Shown here: positions 42,517 through 53,400 of the stretch, one piece after another
Layout: each line of letters starts with the position of its first letter
How positions within the stretch are numbered: position 1 is the first letter of the stretch
NCBI GenBank assembly: GCA_029242545.1
Contig: JAQWTV010000142.1
Span: 1 to 64,000, forward strand
Length of the DNA: 64,000 nucleotides
DNA from: Roseibacillus sp.
Lineage (GTDB): Bacteria > Verrucomicrobiota > Verrucomicrobiia > Verrucomicrobiales > Akkermansiaceae
Reading direction: 5' to 3'
The notes under the pieces: model-generated
The model's input: the letters and a program-made list of their open reading frames with translations, nothing else
Database searches by the model: none
Told to the model about the DNA's origin: nothing
Translations under genes and position numbers: made by a program

Positions 42517-43575
42517 ATGCCAATCGATGTAGAGTTACTGTCGCGTATCTGTAAGGAGCCGGGAGCTCCCGGTTTTGAGACGCGGATTCGCAATGTAGTG
42601 CTGGAAGAACTGGATGGTCTAGCTGATGACGTAAGAGTCGATGCGATCGGTAACGTGATAGCCCTCAAGCGGGGAAGGTCCTCCGAAATGAAGTCCATGG
42701 CAGCGGCTCATATGGATGAAATCGGGTTTATTGTTACCCATATCGATAATGATGGGTTCCTTCGTTTTAACCCTCTGGGAGGATTCGACCCCAAGACCCT
42801 GACTTCACAGCGAGTCCTTGTGCACGGTCGGGAGGACCTCATCGGAGTGATGGGATCGAAGCCGATCCATATTATGAGTCCCGAGGAGCGAAACAAGCCT
42901 CCGAAGCTCGAGGACTACTTTATTGACCTTGGCTTGGAGCGAAGTGAAGTGGAGAAGCTTGTAGCGGTTGGTGATTCAATTACGAGGGAGCGCGAACTGA
43001 TTGAGATGGGAGATTGCGTTAACGTGAAGTCGCTGGATAACCGGGCTTCGGTTTTCCTCCTGATTGAGACATTACGAGCACTCAAGAAGAGCCGGCGGAA
43101 ACCTGCCTATGATTTTTATGGAGTGTTTACGGTGCAGGAGGAGGTAGGGCTTCGTGGAGCTCAGGCCTCGACTCTGGAGATCCAACCTGACTTCAGCTTT
43201 GGGTTGGATACGACTATAGCGTTTGACACTCCAGGGGCGAAACCTCAGGAGCGGTGTACAAGACTTGGAGGAGGCGTTGCCATCAAGATCATGGACTCGT
43301 CAGTCATCTGCGACCAGCGAATGGTACAGTTCATGAAAACTGTGGCAGATCAAAAGAAGATCGAATGGCAACCTGAGATCCTCAGGGCAGGAGGAACGGA
43401 TACCGCTTCCCTGCAAAGGATGACCCCAGGCGGGTCCATTGCTGGGGCTGTTTCGTTGCCTACCCGTCACATCCACCAAGTTATTGAGATGTGCAACAAG
43501 CACGACGTGGCGGAAGCAATCAAACTCCTGGCGGCGTGCCTTTGCGGCTTAGATAAGTACGATTGGGAGTTCTGA
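42517..43575 (+). CDS. M42 family aminopeptidase
   Basis: 352 residues. M42 enzymes are di-zinc or di-cobalt aminopeptidases that assemble into tetrahedral dodecamers in the cytoplasm and degrade short peptides. All key motifs are present: AAHMDEIGF (metal His), VKSLDNRAS (bridging Asp), VQEEVGLRGA (catalytic Glu pair), FGLDTT (metal Asp) and the terminal TRHIHQV (metal His). Length is standard for the family. There is no signal peptide. Confidence 0.95.
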   Translation: MPIDVELLSRICKEPGAPGFETRIRNVVLEELDGLADDVRVDAIGNVIALKRGRSSEMKSMAAAHMDEIGFIVTHIDNDGFLRFNPLGGFDPKTLTSQRVLVHGREDLIGVMGSKPIHIMSPEERNKPPKLEDYFIDLGLERSEVEKLVAVGDSITRERELIEMGDCVNVKSLDNRASVFLLIETLRALKKSRRKPAYDFYGVFTVQEEVGLRGAQASTLEIQPDFSFGLDTTIAFDTPGAKPQERCTRLGGGVAIKIMDSSVICDQRMVQFMKTVADQKKIEWQPEILRAGGTDTASLQRMTPGGSIAGAVSLPTRHIHQVIEMCNKHDVAEAIKLLAACLCGLDKYDWEF

Positions 43576-43947
43576 TCCCCCTGTATTACCAAGACGGGGA
43601 TTCCTTGTGCTTCCCTCGTGGATCCTAGCTGGTTCGCTCAGGACTCCGGGAGGAGGGTATCGACGGATTTGGACGTGGTGGGGTGGCATCGTGGGGAGTT
43701 CAGACCGATTACCTCAATTGCGTTAAAATTAGCCGGATTTGTCGGGTTTGTTAGAAATTCAATTTTTTGAATAAACGAAACGCAACATTTCAGGGGTTGG
43801 AACCAAGAATTTCCCCTAATCGGAGGGTGGCAACAGGCGTCTTTTTGTAAAATGTGAGTGACCGGGTGAACGTCTGGGCTTCTTTCATTTTTTTGGACCG
43901 GATTGCCTACACCAGCGACTTGTTAGAAAGTGATCTTTGAGGCCTGA

Positions 43948-43977
43948 TTTGCTTGGTCGAGAGAACTCGCAAGCAAA
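43948..43977 (+). other. Strong hairpin in the nrdB leader
   Basis: TTTGCTTG (43948-43955) pairs with CAAGCAAA (43970-43977); inside, CGAG and CTCG pair over an AGAA loop, with a two-base GT bulge on one side. No T tract follows, so it looks more like a leader RNA structure or a protein-binding site than a terminator. Confidence 0.5.
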
Positions 43978-44004
43978 ATATTGAAATGCTGCAGAATCCG
44001 CAAA

Positions 44005-44019
44005 ACCACAACATGTGGT
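44005..44019. promoter_or_regulatory. Candidate operator upstream of nrdB
   Basis: ACCACA and TGTGGT form an inverted repeat with a three-base spacer. A weaker similar AT-rich stretch begins 31 bases further on (44036), the spacing at which paired NrdR boxes usually occur, but the match to the NrdR consensus is poor. The link to ribonucleotide reductase control is therefore only a suggestion. Confidence 0.25.
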
Positions 44020-44171
44020 ATTGTTAATAATTTGAGCATACAATATGGACAAGATTCCGTTGACGGATTTGACGAAAAGGCCTTACTCTCTCCTCTGCTG
44101 CGTCATTCAGCATATTTATTACGGAAGCTTTAACTAGCTGCCGAAAATTGAGGAAAACCTCCTAAATTAAG

Positions 44172-45269
44172 ATGCCAGAAACCACCACAGTCCAGATCGG
44201 AGATCGATCCTTTGTTTTAGACCAAGAAAAGGCTCAAGAGGCGTTTGCCGCCAAAAGCGTGATCAACGGTAAGGATACCATGTTTTTCAACATACTGCCC
44301 CTGAAATATCAGTGGGCGTATGATCTCTACAAAACCATGAAAAACAACCATTGGGAGCCTGAGGACATCCCAATGCAGAGAGACGTGGAGCAATGGCGAG
44401 GGACGGACGAGATCTCCGATGTCGAGCGGTGGATTATCAAGATGGGAATCGGTTACTTTTCGGCCGCAGAGGGGATTGTTGGGGACAATATCATGCACGT
44501 GGTTCGCGAGTTGGTGACTGCCCCTGAGCTTAAAATGGTTCTCGGTCGGCACGCTCATGAGGAAAACATTCATGCGGATTCCCTCGTCTACATGATCTCC
44601 TCCCTGGGGCTCAACCCGCATGAGTGCGAAGCGATGTTCGAGGACATCCCAACGATCACGGCGAAAAACAACTTTCTGGTAACTAACAGCCGGGCGATGC
44701 GTCGAGATGTCGACCTGACTACGACCGACAACAAGCAGGCCCTCGCCAAGAACATGTTCATGTTCGGACAAGTCATGGAAGGGACACAATTCTACGGGCT
44801 CTTTGGGATGATCCTGAGTCTTTACCGGCAGAACAAGTTTCCCGGTATTGGACAAATGTTCCGTTACACCCTCCGGGACGAGTCGAATCACATCGAGCTC
44901 CTGCGGCAGCTCCTCAATGAACTGGTGGTAGAAAATCCTGATATCTGGACTGAGGAATTCCGCAATGACCTTCGGGAAACAATGCGGAAGGGTGTTGCTC
45001 TCGAGAAGCAATTTATCCGGGACTGCCTGCCAGTTGATGCTGTAGGGCTCAACGCGGCCGACTTCGAGCAATACATTGACTATATCGGTGATCGGCGCCT
45101 CGTGAACTGCCGGCTTGATCCTCTTCATGATAATGTTTCCAACCCGTTCCCATGGCTTGCTGAGATGATGGATATCAAGAAGGAGCAAAACTTCTTTGAA
45201 GGCCGTGTGACTGAATACCAGAAATCTTCAGCCCTGGAGCATGCAGGGTACAGCGACGACGACCTTTAG
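44172..45269 (+). CDS. nrdB: Ribonucleotide reductase R2 subunit, class Ic-like
   Basis: 365 residues. R2 holds the metal cofactor that starts radical transfer to NrdA. The metal ligands are visible as Glu100 (in FSAAEGIVGDN), Glu131 and His134 (EENIHADS), Glu203 (VMEGTQFYG), and Glu237 and His240 (LRDESNH). Two positions differ from the standard class Ia enzyme: the first ligand is Glu instead of Asp, and the site of the radical Tyr, four residues after His134, is Leu138. Glu at the first position and a non-Tyr residue at the radical site are the signature of class Ic enzymes such as that of Chlamydia trachomatis, which use a Mn/Fe cofactor. The matching nrdA follows 178 bases downstream. 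Confidence 0.95.
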   Translation: MPETTTVQIGDRSFVLDQEKAQEAFAAKSVINGKDTMFFNILPLKYQWAYDLYKTMKNNHWEPEDIPMQRDVEQWRGTDEISDVERWIIKMGIGYFSAAEGIVGDNIMHVVRELVTAPELKMVLGRHAHEENIHADSLVYMISSLGLNPHECEAMFEDIPTITAKNNFLVTNSRAMRRDVDLTTTDNKQALAKNMFMFGQVMEGTQFYGLFGMILSLYRQNKFPGIGQMFRYTLRDESNHIELLRQLLNELVVENPDIWTEEFRNDLRETMRKGVALEKQFIRDCLPVDAVGLNAADFEQYIDYIGDRRLVNCRLDPLHDNVSNPFPWLAEMMDIKKEQNFFEGRVTEYQKSSALEHAGYSDDDL

Positions 45270-45447
45270 GAAGATTGGAAAGTGGGTGGTCGGAGATTGC
45301 GGCGAAGAGGAAATTGAGACGACTGCTCTCGCAACGAAGTCACCCATGTCACTCCATGTAGCATTAGCACTTATTATTGCGCCCCTCCCACAAGACCAAT
45401 TGACCGTTCCCACTCCTACGTGACCCTTCACATACCAAAGACCTTTT

Positions 45448-48400
45448 ATGTATAGATCGATAACCCTCGAGGAAGACATTGCACTGAAGCAAGTCATTGC
45501 TAATCGGCATGGCGACGAAACGAGTTGTCAGCGCTACAACTGGCGTGAGTCCCTCGCAAGCGAGCATCGGGCCCCAATACCCGAAATCATTGTAACGAGG
45601 GGTGCCGGGGAGGTGCAATTTTCCCTGGCTGATGTGACCGACACCATTGGAGAAGCGCTCACCGATCTTCTTCTTTCAAGGCAGGAGCGGGAGGAAAGAA
45701 TCTTCAACGACGAGAATCGCAATTTCGTAACAGCCGTAGCCTTCAGTGTAGCCAAAAGCTTGATGCAGCAGGTGCAGCGTGGGGGCACGATCAAGCTGAG
45801 CCAGAATGATCTGAACCTTCTTATCGAGAAGGCCCTGATAGAAAACGATGCCCACGACGTTGCCAAGTCCCTGCTATTTGCGAGGAGTTATGAGAAGAAC
45901 GGGGAAATTCTGGTCAGCGAAGACCCACATCTTATGCCCGTTCGTCTCATTCGGCGGAACGGGAATGTGGTGCCGTGGAGCGAGACCAAGATAGAAACGG
46001 CAGTACGCAAAGCCTTCCTCGACCTGCGGAAGGACCCTGAGCCAGCATCACGAATCTCCCATGGGGTAACTCAGAGAGTGCGGGGTGGAGATTCTGCCTT
46101 CGTGCACATCGAGGATGTGCAGGATCTCGTGGAGGAAGAACTGGGCCGGCAGGGTCAGTATGAGGTGATGAGAGCTTACATGTCCTACCGGATTCAGCGG
46201 GCAGAGGTAAGGAAGATTCACCAGGCAGAAGCGACCGAGGATCCAAACCAGGACTCCATGGTAGTGGTGACGCGGGAGGACGGGCAAAGTGATTTCTGGG
46301 ACGGCGCTGAACTCAAGAAACGAATTCAGTTTGGAATGATTGGGTTGGATCTCTGTCTTAGTGAGGAAGAGATCGAATTAGAACTTCGAAGGTCGGTTGG
46401 AGCGGAGATCACCGAGGGCGAGTTACAGAGAACGATTATTCTCAACGCCAAGTCACTAATTGAGAAGGATGCGGACTTTGCGAAGTTTTCTGCGCGGATC
46501 CTCCTGAGTTATATCTACGAGGAGGTTCTCGACTGGTCAATACAGCGGGATGGGATTGCCTCGTTGAAGGCTGCTCATCAGGAGCAATTCCGACGCTATC
46601 TCAAGCACGGAGTAGCGATCAAAAGAATCAGCCCTGAACTTGTTGAGCGCTATGATTTAGAGCGTCTCTCGGATGCATTCGACCCTTCCGCGGACCTAGA
46701 CTTTGATTACCTAGGCATCCAGACCCTCTACGATCGCTATCTCGTCGTGGATAAGACCTCCGCCAAGCCAAGGAGGATCGAGACTCCTCAATTTTTCTGG
46801 ATGCGCGTCTCCATGGGACTGTTCAAGGCAGAGGAACAGGACCGGGAGGATTGGGTTATCCGTCTTTACCAACTCTACAAGGGACGCAGGTTCTGCTCTT
46901 CCACACCAACCCTCTTCAACTCCGGGACTCTCCATTCCCAGCTGTCCTCCTGCTATCTCTACAAGGTAGATGATTCCATCGAGTCGATCATGATACGGGG
47001 GATCTCGGAAAATGCATTCCTTTCCAAATGGGCCGGAGGACTGGGTGGGTCATGGACAAGCGTTCGCGGGACTGGTGCCTACATTCAGGGCACCAATGGT
47101 GAAAGTCAGGGGGTGATCCCCTTCCTCAAGTTACATAACGACCAACTTGTTGCCGTAAACCAGGGTGGCAAGCGCCGGGGATCAGGGTGCGCTTACCTTG
47201 AGAGCTGGCATAATGACATCGAGGATTTTCTTGAGCTGCGGGTCAACACCGGTGATGAGCGCCGACGGACGCATGACATGAATACCGCGAACTGGATCCC
47301 CGATCTCTTCATGAAGCGGTTGGAGGCCAGAGAGGACTGGACCCTTCTGAGGGCTAACGAGTGTCCCGATCTTCATGATCTTTATGGTAAAGCCTTCGAA
47401 CAGCGTTACCAGGAGTATGAGGTCAAGGCAGCCGAGGGAAAAATTTGGAGTCGTAAGGTCAAGGCCATCGATCTCTGGAAAAAAATGCTCAAGATGCTCT
47501 TTGAGACCGGGCACCCATGGATCACGTTCAAGGACCCCTGTAATGTTCGTAGTCCACAGGACCATGTGGGGGTGATTCACTCCTCGAACCTGTGCACGGA
47601 AATCACCCTCAATACCAGTGATGATGAGACCGCGGTATGCAACTTGGGTTCCGTAGTATTGGACACCCATGTGACCAAGGATGGCATGCTCGATCACGAA
47701 ATGCTGAGCGAGACAATTACAGTTGCGATTCGCGCCCTGGACAATGTCATAGACATTAACTTCTATCCGACCGATGCGGCCCAGACCGCGAACAGCCGTC
47801 ACCGGCCAATCGGGCTCGGGGTCATGGGGCTTCAAAATGCGCTCTTTAAGAAGGACCTCTCTTTTGCCAGTGATGATGCAGTGGCCTTCAATGATGAGTT
47901 CATGGAGGCCATAGCCTACTATGCTTACGGAGCGTCCAGTGACTTGGCGTCCGAGCGGGGAAGCTATTCGAGCTACAGGGGATCAAAGTGGGATCGGGGA
48001 ATTCTTCCTCAGGACTCTCTGGATCTTCTCGAAGACGAGCGGGGCGAGGAAATTGCTGTCCCACGGGGCGGGAAGATGGACTGGAAACCTGTTCGTGAGA
48101 AAATCATGAAGAATGGGATTCGTAACTCGAACGTTCTCGCTATCGCGCCGACGGCTACGATCTCCAATATTATGGGGACTACCCCGTGCATTGAGCCGAA
48201 CTACAAGAATCTTTTTGTGAAGAGCAACCTCAGCGGGGATTTCACGGTATTGAACAGGCAACTCGTGCGGGACCTGAAGAAGGAAGGCCTCTGGACCTCC
48301 GACATGCTGGATCAGCTCAAATATTTTGACGGGGAGTTGAGTGATATCGATGAAATCCCTGACAGCCTCAAGCAGAAGCACCTCACGGTGTTCGGAGTTG

Positions 48401-48720
48401 ACTACAATTTCATCATTGATGCGGCATCCCGTCGTCAGAAGTGGATTGATCAGAGCCAGAGTGTGAACCTGTTCCTTGCCTCGCCAGATATGAAGGCTCT
48501 GAGTCACATGTATCGTCATGCGTGGCGAACTGGACTTAAGACGACCTATTACCTGCGAACCTTGCAGGCCAGTAACATCGAGAAGGCAACTGTACAGTTG
48601 AAAAAGGATAGTGCGCCTCAGGCTGAAAAGGCTGGAGAAAAAACCTACACTCCTGAGGAGAAAAATGCCTGCTCTATCGAAGCCATGATGAATGGCGGTG
48701 AGTGTGAGGCCTGTCAGTAA
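45448..48720 (+). CDS. nrdA: Ribonucleotide reductase R1 subunit with three ATP-cones
   Basis: 1090 residues, much longer than the ~760 of E. coli NrdA because of the N-terminus. Three ATP-cone domains can be read: about 46-155 (EIIVTRGAGEV, degenerate), 163-260 (VRLIRRNGNVVPWSETKIE, the most canonical) and 271-365 (MVVVTREDGQSDFWDG). These are allosteric dATP/ATP activity sites. The catalytic barrel has the active-site cysteines in LSSCYLYK (Cys502), SNLCTEI (Cys716) and AVCNLGS (Cys731), and the tyrosine pair in KTTYYLRT for radical transfer. The C-terminal CEACQ is the redox-shuttling pair. Reduces ribonucleoside diphosphates with NrdB. Confidence 0.96.
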   Translation: MYRSITLEEDIALKQVIANRHGDETSCQRYNWRESLASEHRAPIPEIIVTRGAGEVQFSLADVTDTIGEALTDLLLSRQEREERIFNDENRNFVTAVAFSVAKSLMQQVQRGGTIKLSQNDLNLLIEKALIENDAHDVAKSLLFARSYEKNGEILVSEDPHLMPVRLIRRNGNVVPWSETKIETAVRKAFLDLRKDPEPASRISHGVTQRVRGGDSAFVHIEDVQDLVEEELGRQGQYEVMRAYMSYRIQRAEVRKIHQAEATEDPNQDSMVVVTREDGQSDFWDGAELKKRIQFGMIGLDLCLSEEEIELELRRSVGAEITEGELQRTIILNAKSLIEKDADFAKFSARILLSYIYEEVLDWSIQRDGIASLKAAHQEQFRRYLKHGVAIKRISPELVERYDLERLSDAFDPSADLDFDYLGIQTLYDRYLVVDKTSAKPRRIETPQFFWMRVSMGLFKAEEQDREDWVIRLYQLYKGRRFCSSTPTLFNSGTLHSQLSSCYLYKVDDSIESIMIRGISENAFLSKWAGGLGGSWTSVRGTGAYIQGTNGESQGVIPFLKLHNDQLVAVNQGGKRRGSGCAYLESWHNDIEDFLELRVNTGDERRRTHDMNTANWIPDLFMKRLEAREDWTLLRANECPDLHDLYGKAFEQRYQEYEVKAAEGKIWSRKVKAIDLWKKMLKMLFETGHPWITFKDPCNVRSPQDHVGVIHSSNLCTEITLNTSDDETAVCNLGSVVLDTHVTKDGMLDHEMLSETITVAIRALDNVIDINFYPTDAAQTANSRHRPIGLGVMGLQNALFKKDLSFASDDAVAFNDEFMEAIAYYAYGASSDLASERGSYSSYRGSKWDRGILPQDSLDLLEDERGEEIAVPRGGKMDWKPVREKIMKNGIRNSNVLAIAPTATISNIMGTTPCIEPNYKNLFVKSNLSGDFTVLNRQLVRDLKKEGLWTSDMLDQLKYFDGELSDIDEIPDSLKQKHLTVFGVDYNFIIDAASRRQKWIDQSQSVNLFLASPDMKALSHMYRHAWRTGLKTTYYLRTLQASNIEKATVQLKKDSAPQAEKAGEKTYTPEEKNACSIEAMMNGGECEACQ

Positions 48721-48964
48721 CTGGGCTCTCTCCAGAGCTCCGGTCTTTCTTGTGTTCTCCTGCCGTGGGCCCTGGGCAGGCCTGCTGGCAGAAGGTGTTC
48801 CTTCCAAAGGCCGGTTTTGAGAAATAGAGGATCAGCGGATTCGTGCCGCCATTCTTTGATCCGAATGTGGCGCTTTCCGAGGCGTTCTTTCAGATGGGGG
48901 GCACTACGGGAGTGAGTTTGTCTTGTCATGTCCCTGAACCATGGGATTTGATTTGCTGGTAATC

Positions 48965-50176
48965 ATGAAAAGACCAACGCCAGTTCTCTCTTTCCTTCTC
49001 TGCGCCAATCTTCTGCTTTCGGCCTTGCCGGGGTTTGCGGAGGAATTCCATGCGACCCTCACAGACACCTCTACCAATACCTGGGTGGAAGACTTCTCGG
49101 TTGACGGCGGAGTGGGCAAGAACGGCGATGTGGCTTGGTCAGTAAGGAAATACACTCTCCGGGGAGGCAAGCAGGCTGGAGTGGATGTAGTAGAGGTCAA
49201 CAACGGCAAGTTGCGTTTCACGGTGGTGCCAACCCGTGGAATGAACGTGCATGAGCTTCACTGTGGGGACATTCGTCTTGGCTGGGACTCTCCGGTTACG
49301 GAGCTGGTCAATCCTCTTTTCATTAACCCGGCAGACCGTGGTGGTCTGGGGTGGCTTGATGGATTCAACGAGTGGATGACCCGATGCGGATATGAGTTTG
49401 CTGGTCACCCGGGTGAGGATGACGAAAAGATGCTCAGCCTTCACGGGAAGGCTTCAAACTTGCCGGCATCCAAGGTGGAGGTTTTTCTCAAGAACAACCG
49501 GATTCACGTGAGGGGTCGAGTTGAAGAGAAGATGTTCAAATTTGTGAATCTGGAAATGGTCACGGACATCTCTACCGAAATAGGAAGCACTTTGGTGCGC
49601 TTTGACGATACTCTCACGAACCGGGGCTCCAGTCCTCAGGAGTTTGAGATCATCTACCATGCCAATTATGGGGAGCCTCTTCTGGAAAAAGGTTCTCGTT
49701 TTATTGCCCCGGTCAAAAGTGTGACTCCCTTTGACGAGCGTGCCGTGGAGGAACTGGAGGATTACCAAGTCTACTACGGCCCGACCAAGGACTACGGAGA
49801 AACGGTCTATTGCATGGAGTTGAATTCAGGGGCAAAGGGGAGAACAACCGTGATGCTCCACAACGCTGCTGCCTCTCAGGGCGTGGCGATGTCTTATAAT
49901 GTGGACAGTCTTCCCTTCTTCACGCTTTGGAAAAATACAGATGTGGGTGAGAAGGGTTATGTAACCGGGTTGGAGCCGGGTTCGGGCTTTCCCTATAATC
50001 GTTCGGTCGAAAGAGAGCGTGGCCGCGTGAAAACGATTGCCCCCGGTAAGGCGAAGCATTTTCACGTGGAGGTGGAGGTTCTTCCTGATGGAGCGGCAGT
50101 AAAAAAAGCTGCAGCGGTGATCTCTGCCATTCAGGGAGGCAAAAAGACGGTCGTGAACGACGAACCAGAGCAATAG
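48965..50176 (+). CDS. Secreted DUF4432 (aldose 1-epimerase-like) protein
   Basis: 403 residues from ATG 48965, giving a signal peptide (MKRPTPVLSFLLCANLLLSA). The body matches DUF4432, a beta-sandwich of the aldose 1-epimerase/galactose mutarotase superfamily: VVPTRGMNVHEL near residue 90, LSLHGKASNLPA, HANYGEPLLEKG and the C-terminal GLEPGSGFPYNRS. Histidine and Glu residues in these motifs are the likely sugar-binding and catalytic positions. Export is unusual for a mutarotase and fits extracellular sugar processing in this window. Confidence 0.82.
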   Translation: MKRPTPVLSFLLCANLLLSALPGFAEEFHATLTDTSTNTWVEDFSVDGGVGKNGDVAWSVRKYTLRGGKQAGVDVVEVNNGKLRFTVVPTRGMNVHELHCGDIRLGWDSPVTELVNPLFINPADRGGLGWLDGFNEWMTRCGYEFAGHPGEDDEKMLSLHGKASNLPASKVEVFLKNNRIHVRGRVEEKMFKFVNLEMVTDISTEIGSTLVRFDDTLTNRGSSPQEFEIIYHANYGEPLLEKGSRFIAPVKSVTPFDERAVEELEDYQVYYGPTKDYGETVYCMELNSGAKGRTTVMLHNAAASQGVAMSYNVDSLPFFTLWKNTDVGEKGYVTGLEPGSGFPYNRSVERERGRVKTIAPGKAKHFHVEVEVLPDGAAVKKAAAVISAIQGGKKTVVNDEPEQ

Positions 50177-50426
50177 CTCAGCTTGCCAACGGGCTTATTG
50201 GGAGTCTCAAACCCAGAATAGTGACCCAGTTGGGTTGCGGTACCGGGCTTGGTTCGTGCGGTGGGGCAACCGCGGGGCAGGCGTCCCACTGGCTGCTTTG
50301 CAGAGGGAATGGAGATAAAAACACTGAAAAATAGGCCTTATCATGATTGCCAGGTCCGTGAGGTCTCGGGGAAAAAGAACACTTGGTGAATACACATATT
50401 TTTCTGGCGCTGAGGGGGGCTGCCGT

Positions 50427-53400
50427 ATGTATAATGCGAATACCCTGACCTACCGATCGATGAACATGCATGCCGCTATGACAATTACCAAGGAAAGAGG
50501 GCGAAAGGGCTTCTCCCTCGTCACCACCGTCACAATTTTGGTGCTTCTCTCCCTGATCGCGATTGGGCTTCTTTCGCTTTCCGCAGTGACCTTGCGTAGC
50601 AGCACCTCTGAGCTGGCTCAGCTGGAGGCGCAATCCAATGCCCGTCTTGCTTTGATGGTGGCGATCGGAGAACTGCAGGCGCACCTTGGACCCGATCAGC
50701 GGGTTTCCGCTGAAGCAGGCGTGCTTGATAAGGAACCAGATCCTTACAATGCGCAGGGAATTCAGGGCATTAAGCACCCACACTGGGTCGGAGTATGGAG
50801 CACCGAGTGGGTTCCCCCGGGCAGTGACGGCGTCAATAAGTCTCCGTGGGTCCGTAATGACGATGAAGGAGGCCTGAGTGACCAGCGATTCACGGGTGCA
50901 GGAGGCAGGGCGTTCGACAGGGAGAGAGATATTCTCAGTTATCTCATCAGCGGCAATGAAGGTGGCCGGGCCGAGCTCGGAGTCGATCTTATTGAGGCCG
51001 AGGCCTGGGAGGGAGATCAAATTGAGCTGGTCGGTGATGGAACTGTATCAACTACCGAAGAATATGTAGTGGCACCGCGGGTATCTACGCGTAACGACAA
51101 GGACCGGGTGACCGGTGGGTATGCTTACTGGGTCGGGGACCTGGGTGTCCGGGCCAACGTCGCCATGGTTGATGCTTACAGTCTCGACTCTCCGGTGCGG
51201 GGGCCTAATCCGGATGGTATGGAGCGCATCCTGAACCCACAGGATACTGCGGCGAAGCAGCTTGAGGGAATTAACAACGATCTTACCGACGAGGAGGTTC
51301 GCAAGCTTTTCAGTCGCAAGACCGTTGAGCTGACTGACGGAGTGCCTAGCAGGGAAAATGCTCTGCGGAAGAAAAGGGCCTTTCACCACCTCACCACCCA
51401 GTCAAAAGCAGTCCTTTGTAACGTTCGCCAAGGAGGCCTTCTCCGGGATCTGACTGCCTATGTTCACGATCGACGTGGCACGATTCGGGATCTACGTGCT
51501 GACGGGCGGATTGTTTCCCAGGGAATCGATGACCTTGATAATATGATTGGGCCCCCCAATGCCAATGTGGCAAGGGAGCAAGGGACCACCTGGGGACGGA
51601 CAAAATACCGGGATATTGCTCCGACTTTTGCTTTGGTTCGCAACTGGGCCCTAGCTGGCCGTGGCCTGCAATACGCTGAGGATGATACTAACATGATAGA
51701 CCCGGCGCCTCCGACTGCGGAGGACATTGCCAACGGGACTCTGCGGGGAATGAACGACGGGGTGAATGTTTATGACGGCGGCAATCTGCGGCCAGCATCG
51801 TTTCTCCCTTTCGTGCAGCCTAACCTCTTTCCAGTAATGACCGAGAGTTCGGTTTACTACAATCTTGCCACCTACCCGCAATCAGCGACTAATCCCGCAG
51901 CTGGGAACGTGCTCAGGGTTTGCGTCTATCCCCGGGTAGCCCTTTGGAATCCCTACAACGTGGCGATAAACCTGCACAACATGTGTGCCACCCTGTTCGT
52001 CAACGGAAACAAGGATGTCCGCATTACCTATTCCGACCGCACGACCCGGACCAACGTGCCTATACCATTTGGTCGCGGATCGACGAAAGTCGGAGCGAGA
52101 GCCAGTGGTTCTGATCCGAGTCCGGGTCACTATGTCGGCTGGATGCTGCTTAAGTTGCAGCCTACAACCATTAAGCCGGGTGAGACCCTTGTCTTCAGCC
52201 CGATGCGGACCGCGGAATATCAGACCTTCCAAGTCGATCGCAATGTCCTCTCGGCTTCCGTGGCTCCGGATCCGAGCATTTACTTCTATCAGGACATGCA
52301 GTTGACCCACACCAAGCAGCCGACGAGCTTCATTGAGTTCCCTGGCCCTGGTAACCAGTCGGGTGGAGACAACTACATGATGTCGCTGAAGAGTGCGGGA
52401 AGGCAGCGAACCTTTAATGACTCATCCTTCAACTCAATGCAGTCCATCGTTTACGCCAACACCTCTCTTCAGGCAGGTGGTAGTGATGAATTACCTGTGC
52501 AGTGGGGAACGGGTCGTGGTCGTCAGCCTGAACCACGGGTTCACCGTCTTACCAGTAGCGGGGATCGGCTTCCTGGGACTGCTATCCCGGATACGAGGAC
52601 CCGGGATGGGTTTCGAATCCGTTGGTGGGATGAGCACCGCTCCAACGTTATCGGATCTGGTCAGTTGCGGGGGCAGCCGCAGCACCTCAAGAGTTCCGTC
52701 ATCGGAACATGGAATCCCCGGGCCGCATACTTCTGCCGGAACCCTTGGGACAATGTCACCGACCTCCCTCCCCATTTCTATGGTGTTTATACCCGGGATC
52801 TCTTTGACCAGAGGGTAAGCTGGCAGAACATGATGCCGCGCTCGGTGGATGGGAAAAACGTAAGTTGGCCCTTCGGTGAACCTCTAGGTGCACCTGATGA
52901 TGGGGTGGTTCTCTTTGACGTTCCCCGGGAAGAGATTGGCATACCGTCTCTTGGATTTCTCCGCCACCTCAAGCTCTCGGAGTTCGGATGGCACCCGAGT
53001 TATCCAGTAGGAAACTCACTTGTTGACCCCCGGGTAGGTCGTCTGCACACCAGCCCGGTTCTGCGGACGTCGCAGGAGAAGCGGAATAATGGGTGGAACC
53101 AGTATCTCTTTGGCCATGGGGGGGGACGGACCTCAGGGCGGGGTGCAGACTACTGGGCCATGCTGACCCGGCAGATTCTCTTTAACCGGCCCGATGACCA
53201 CTTCGTGGTTTATGACCTTAGCTATGAGTCCAACTTCAACCTTTGGGACAACTTCTTTGTGTCGACTGGTAATCCTGCCCGGAAGCAGGCCTTTGTCAGA
53301 AACCCTGAAGAGAACCCCCTTCCGAACGGACGTTTCCAGTTGATAGGAACTGGCACTGAGGTGGAACGTGATATTGTTGATTTCCACCGATCGGCCAGCC

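Larger units (their letters stand above)
43576..44171. other. Long leader and promoter region of nrdB
   Basis: 596 bases without a gene, unusually AT-rich toward the 3' end compared with the flanking genes. It holds a strong hairpin (43948-43977), an inverted repeat (44005-44019) and a small GAGG-AAAA-CCTC hairpin (44150-44161) that pairs the only purine-rich block before the nrdB ATG. No B12-riboswitch features were recognised. Confidence 0.55.

Noticed and set aside
44005-44051. Pair of NrdR boxes
   Set aside because: The 31-base spacing fits, but only the first site is a good inverted repeat and neither matches the NrdR consensus closely, so I list only a candidate operator.
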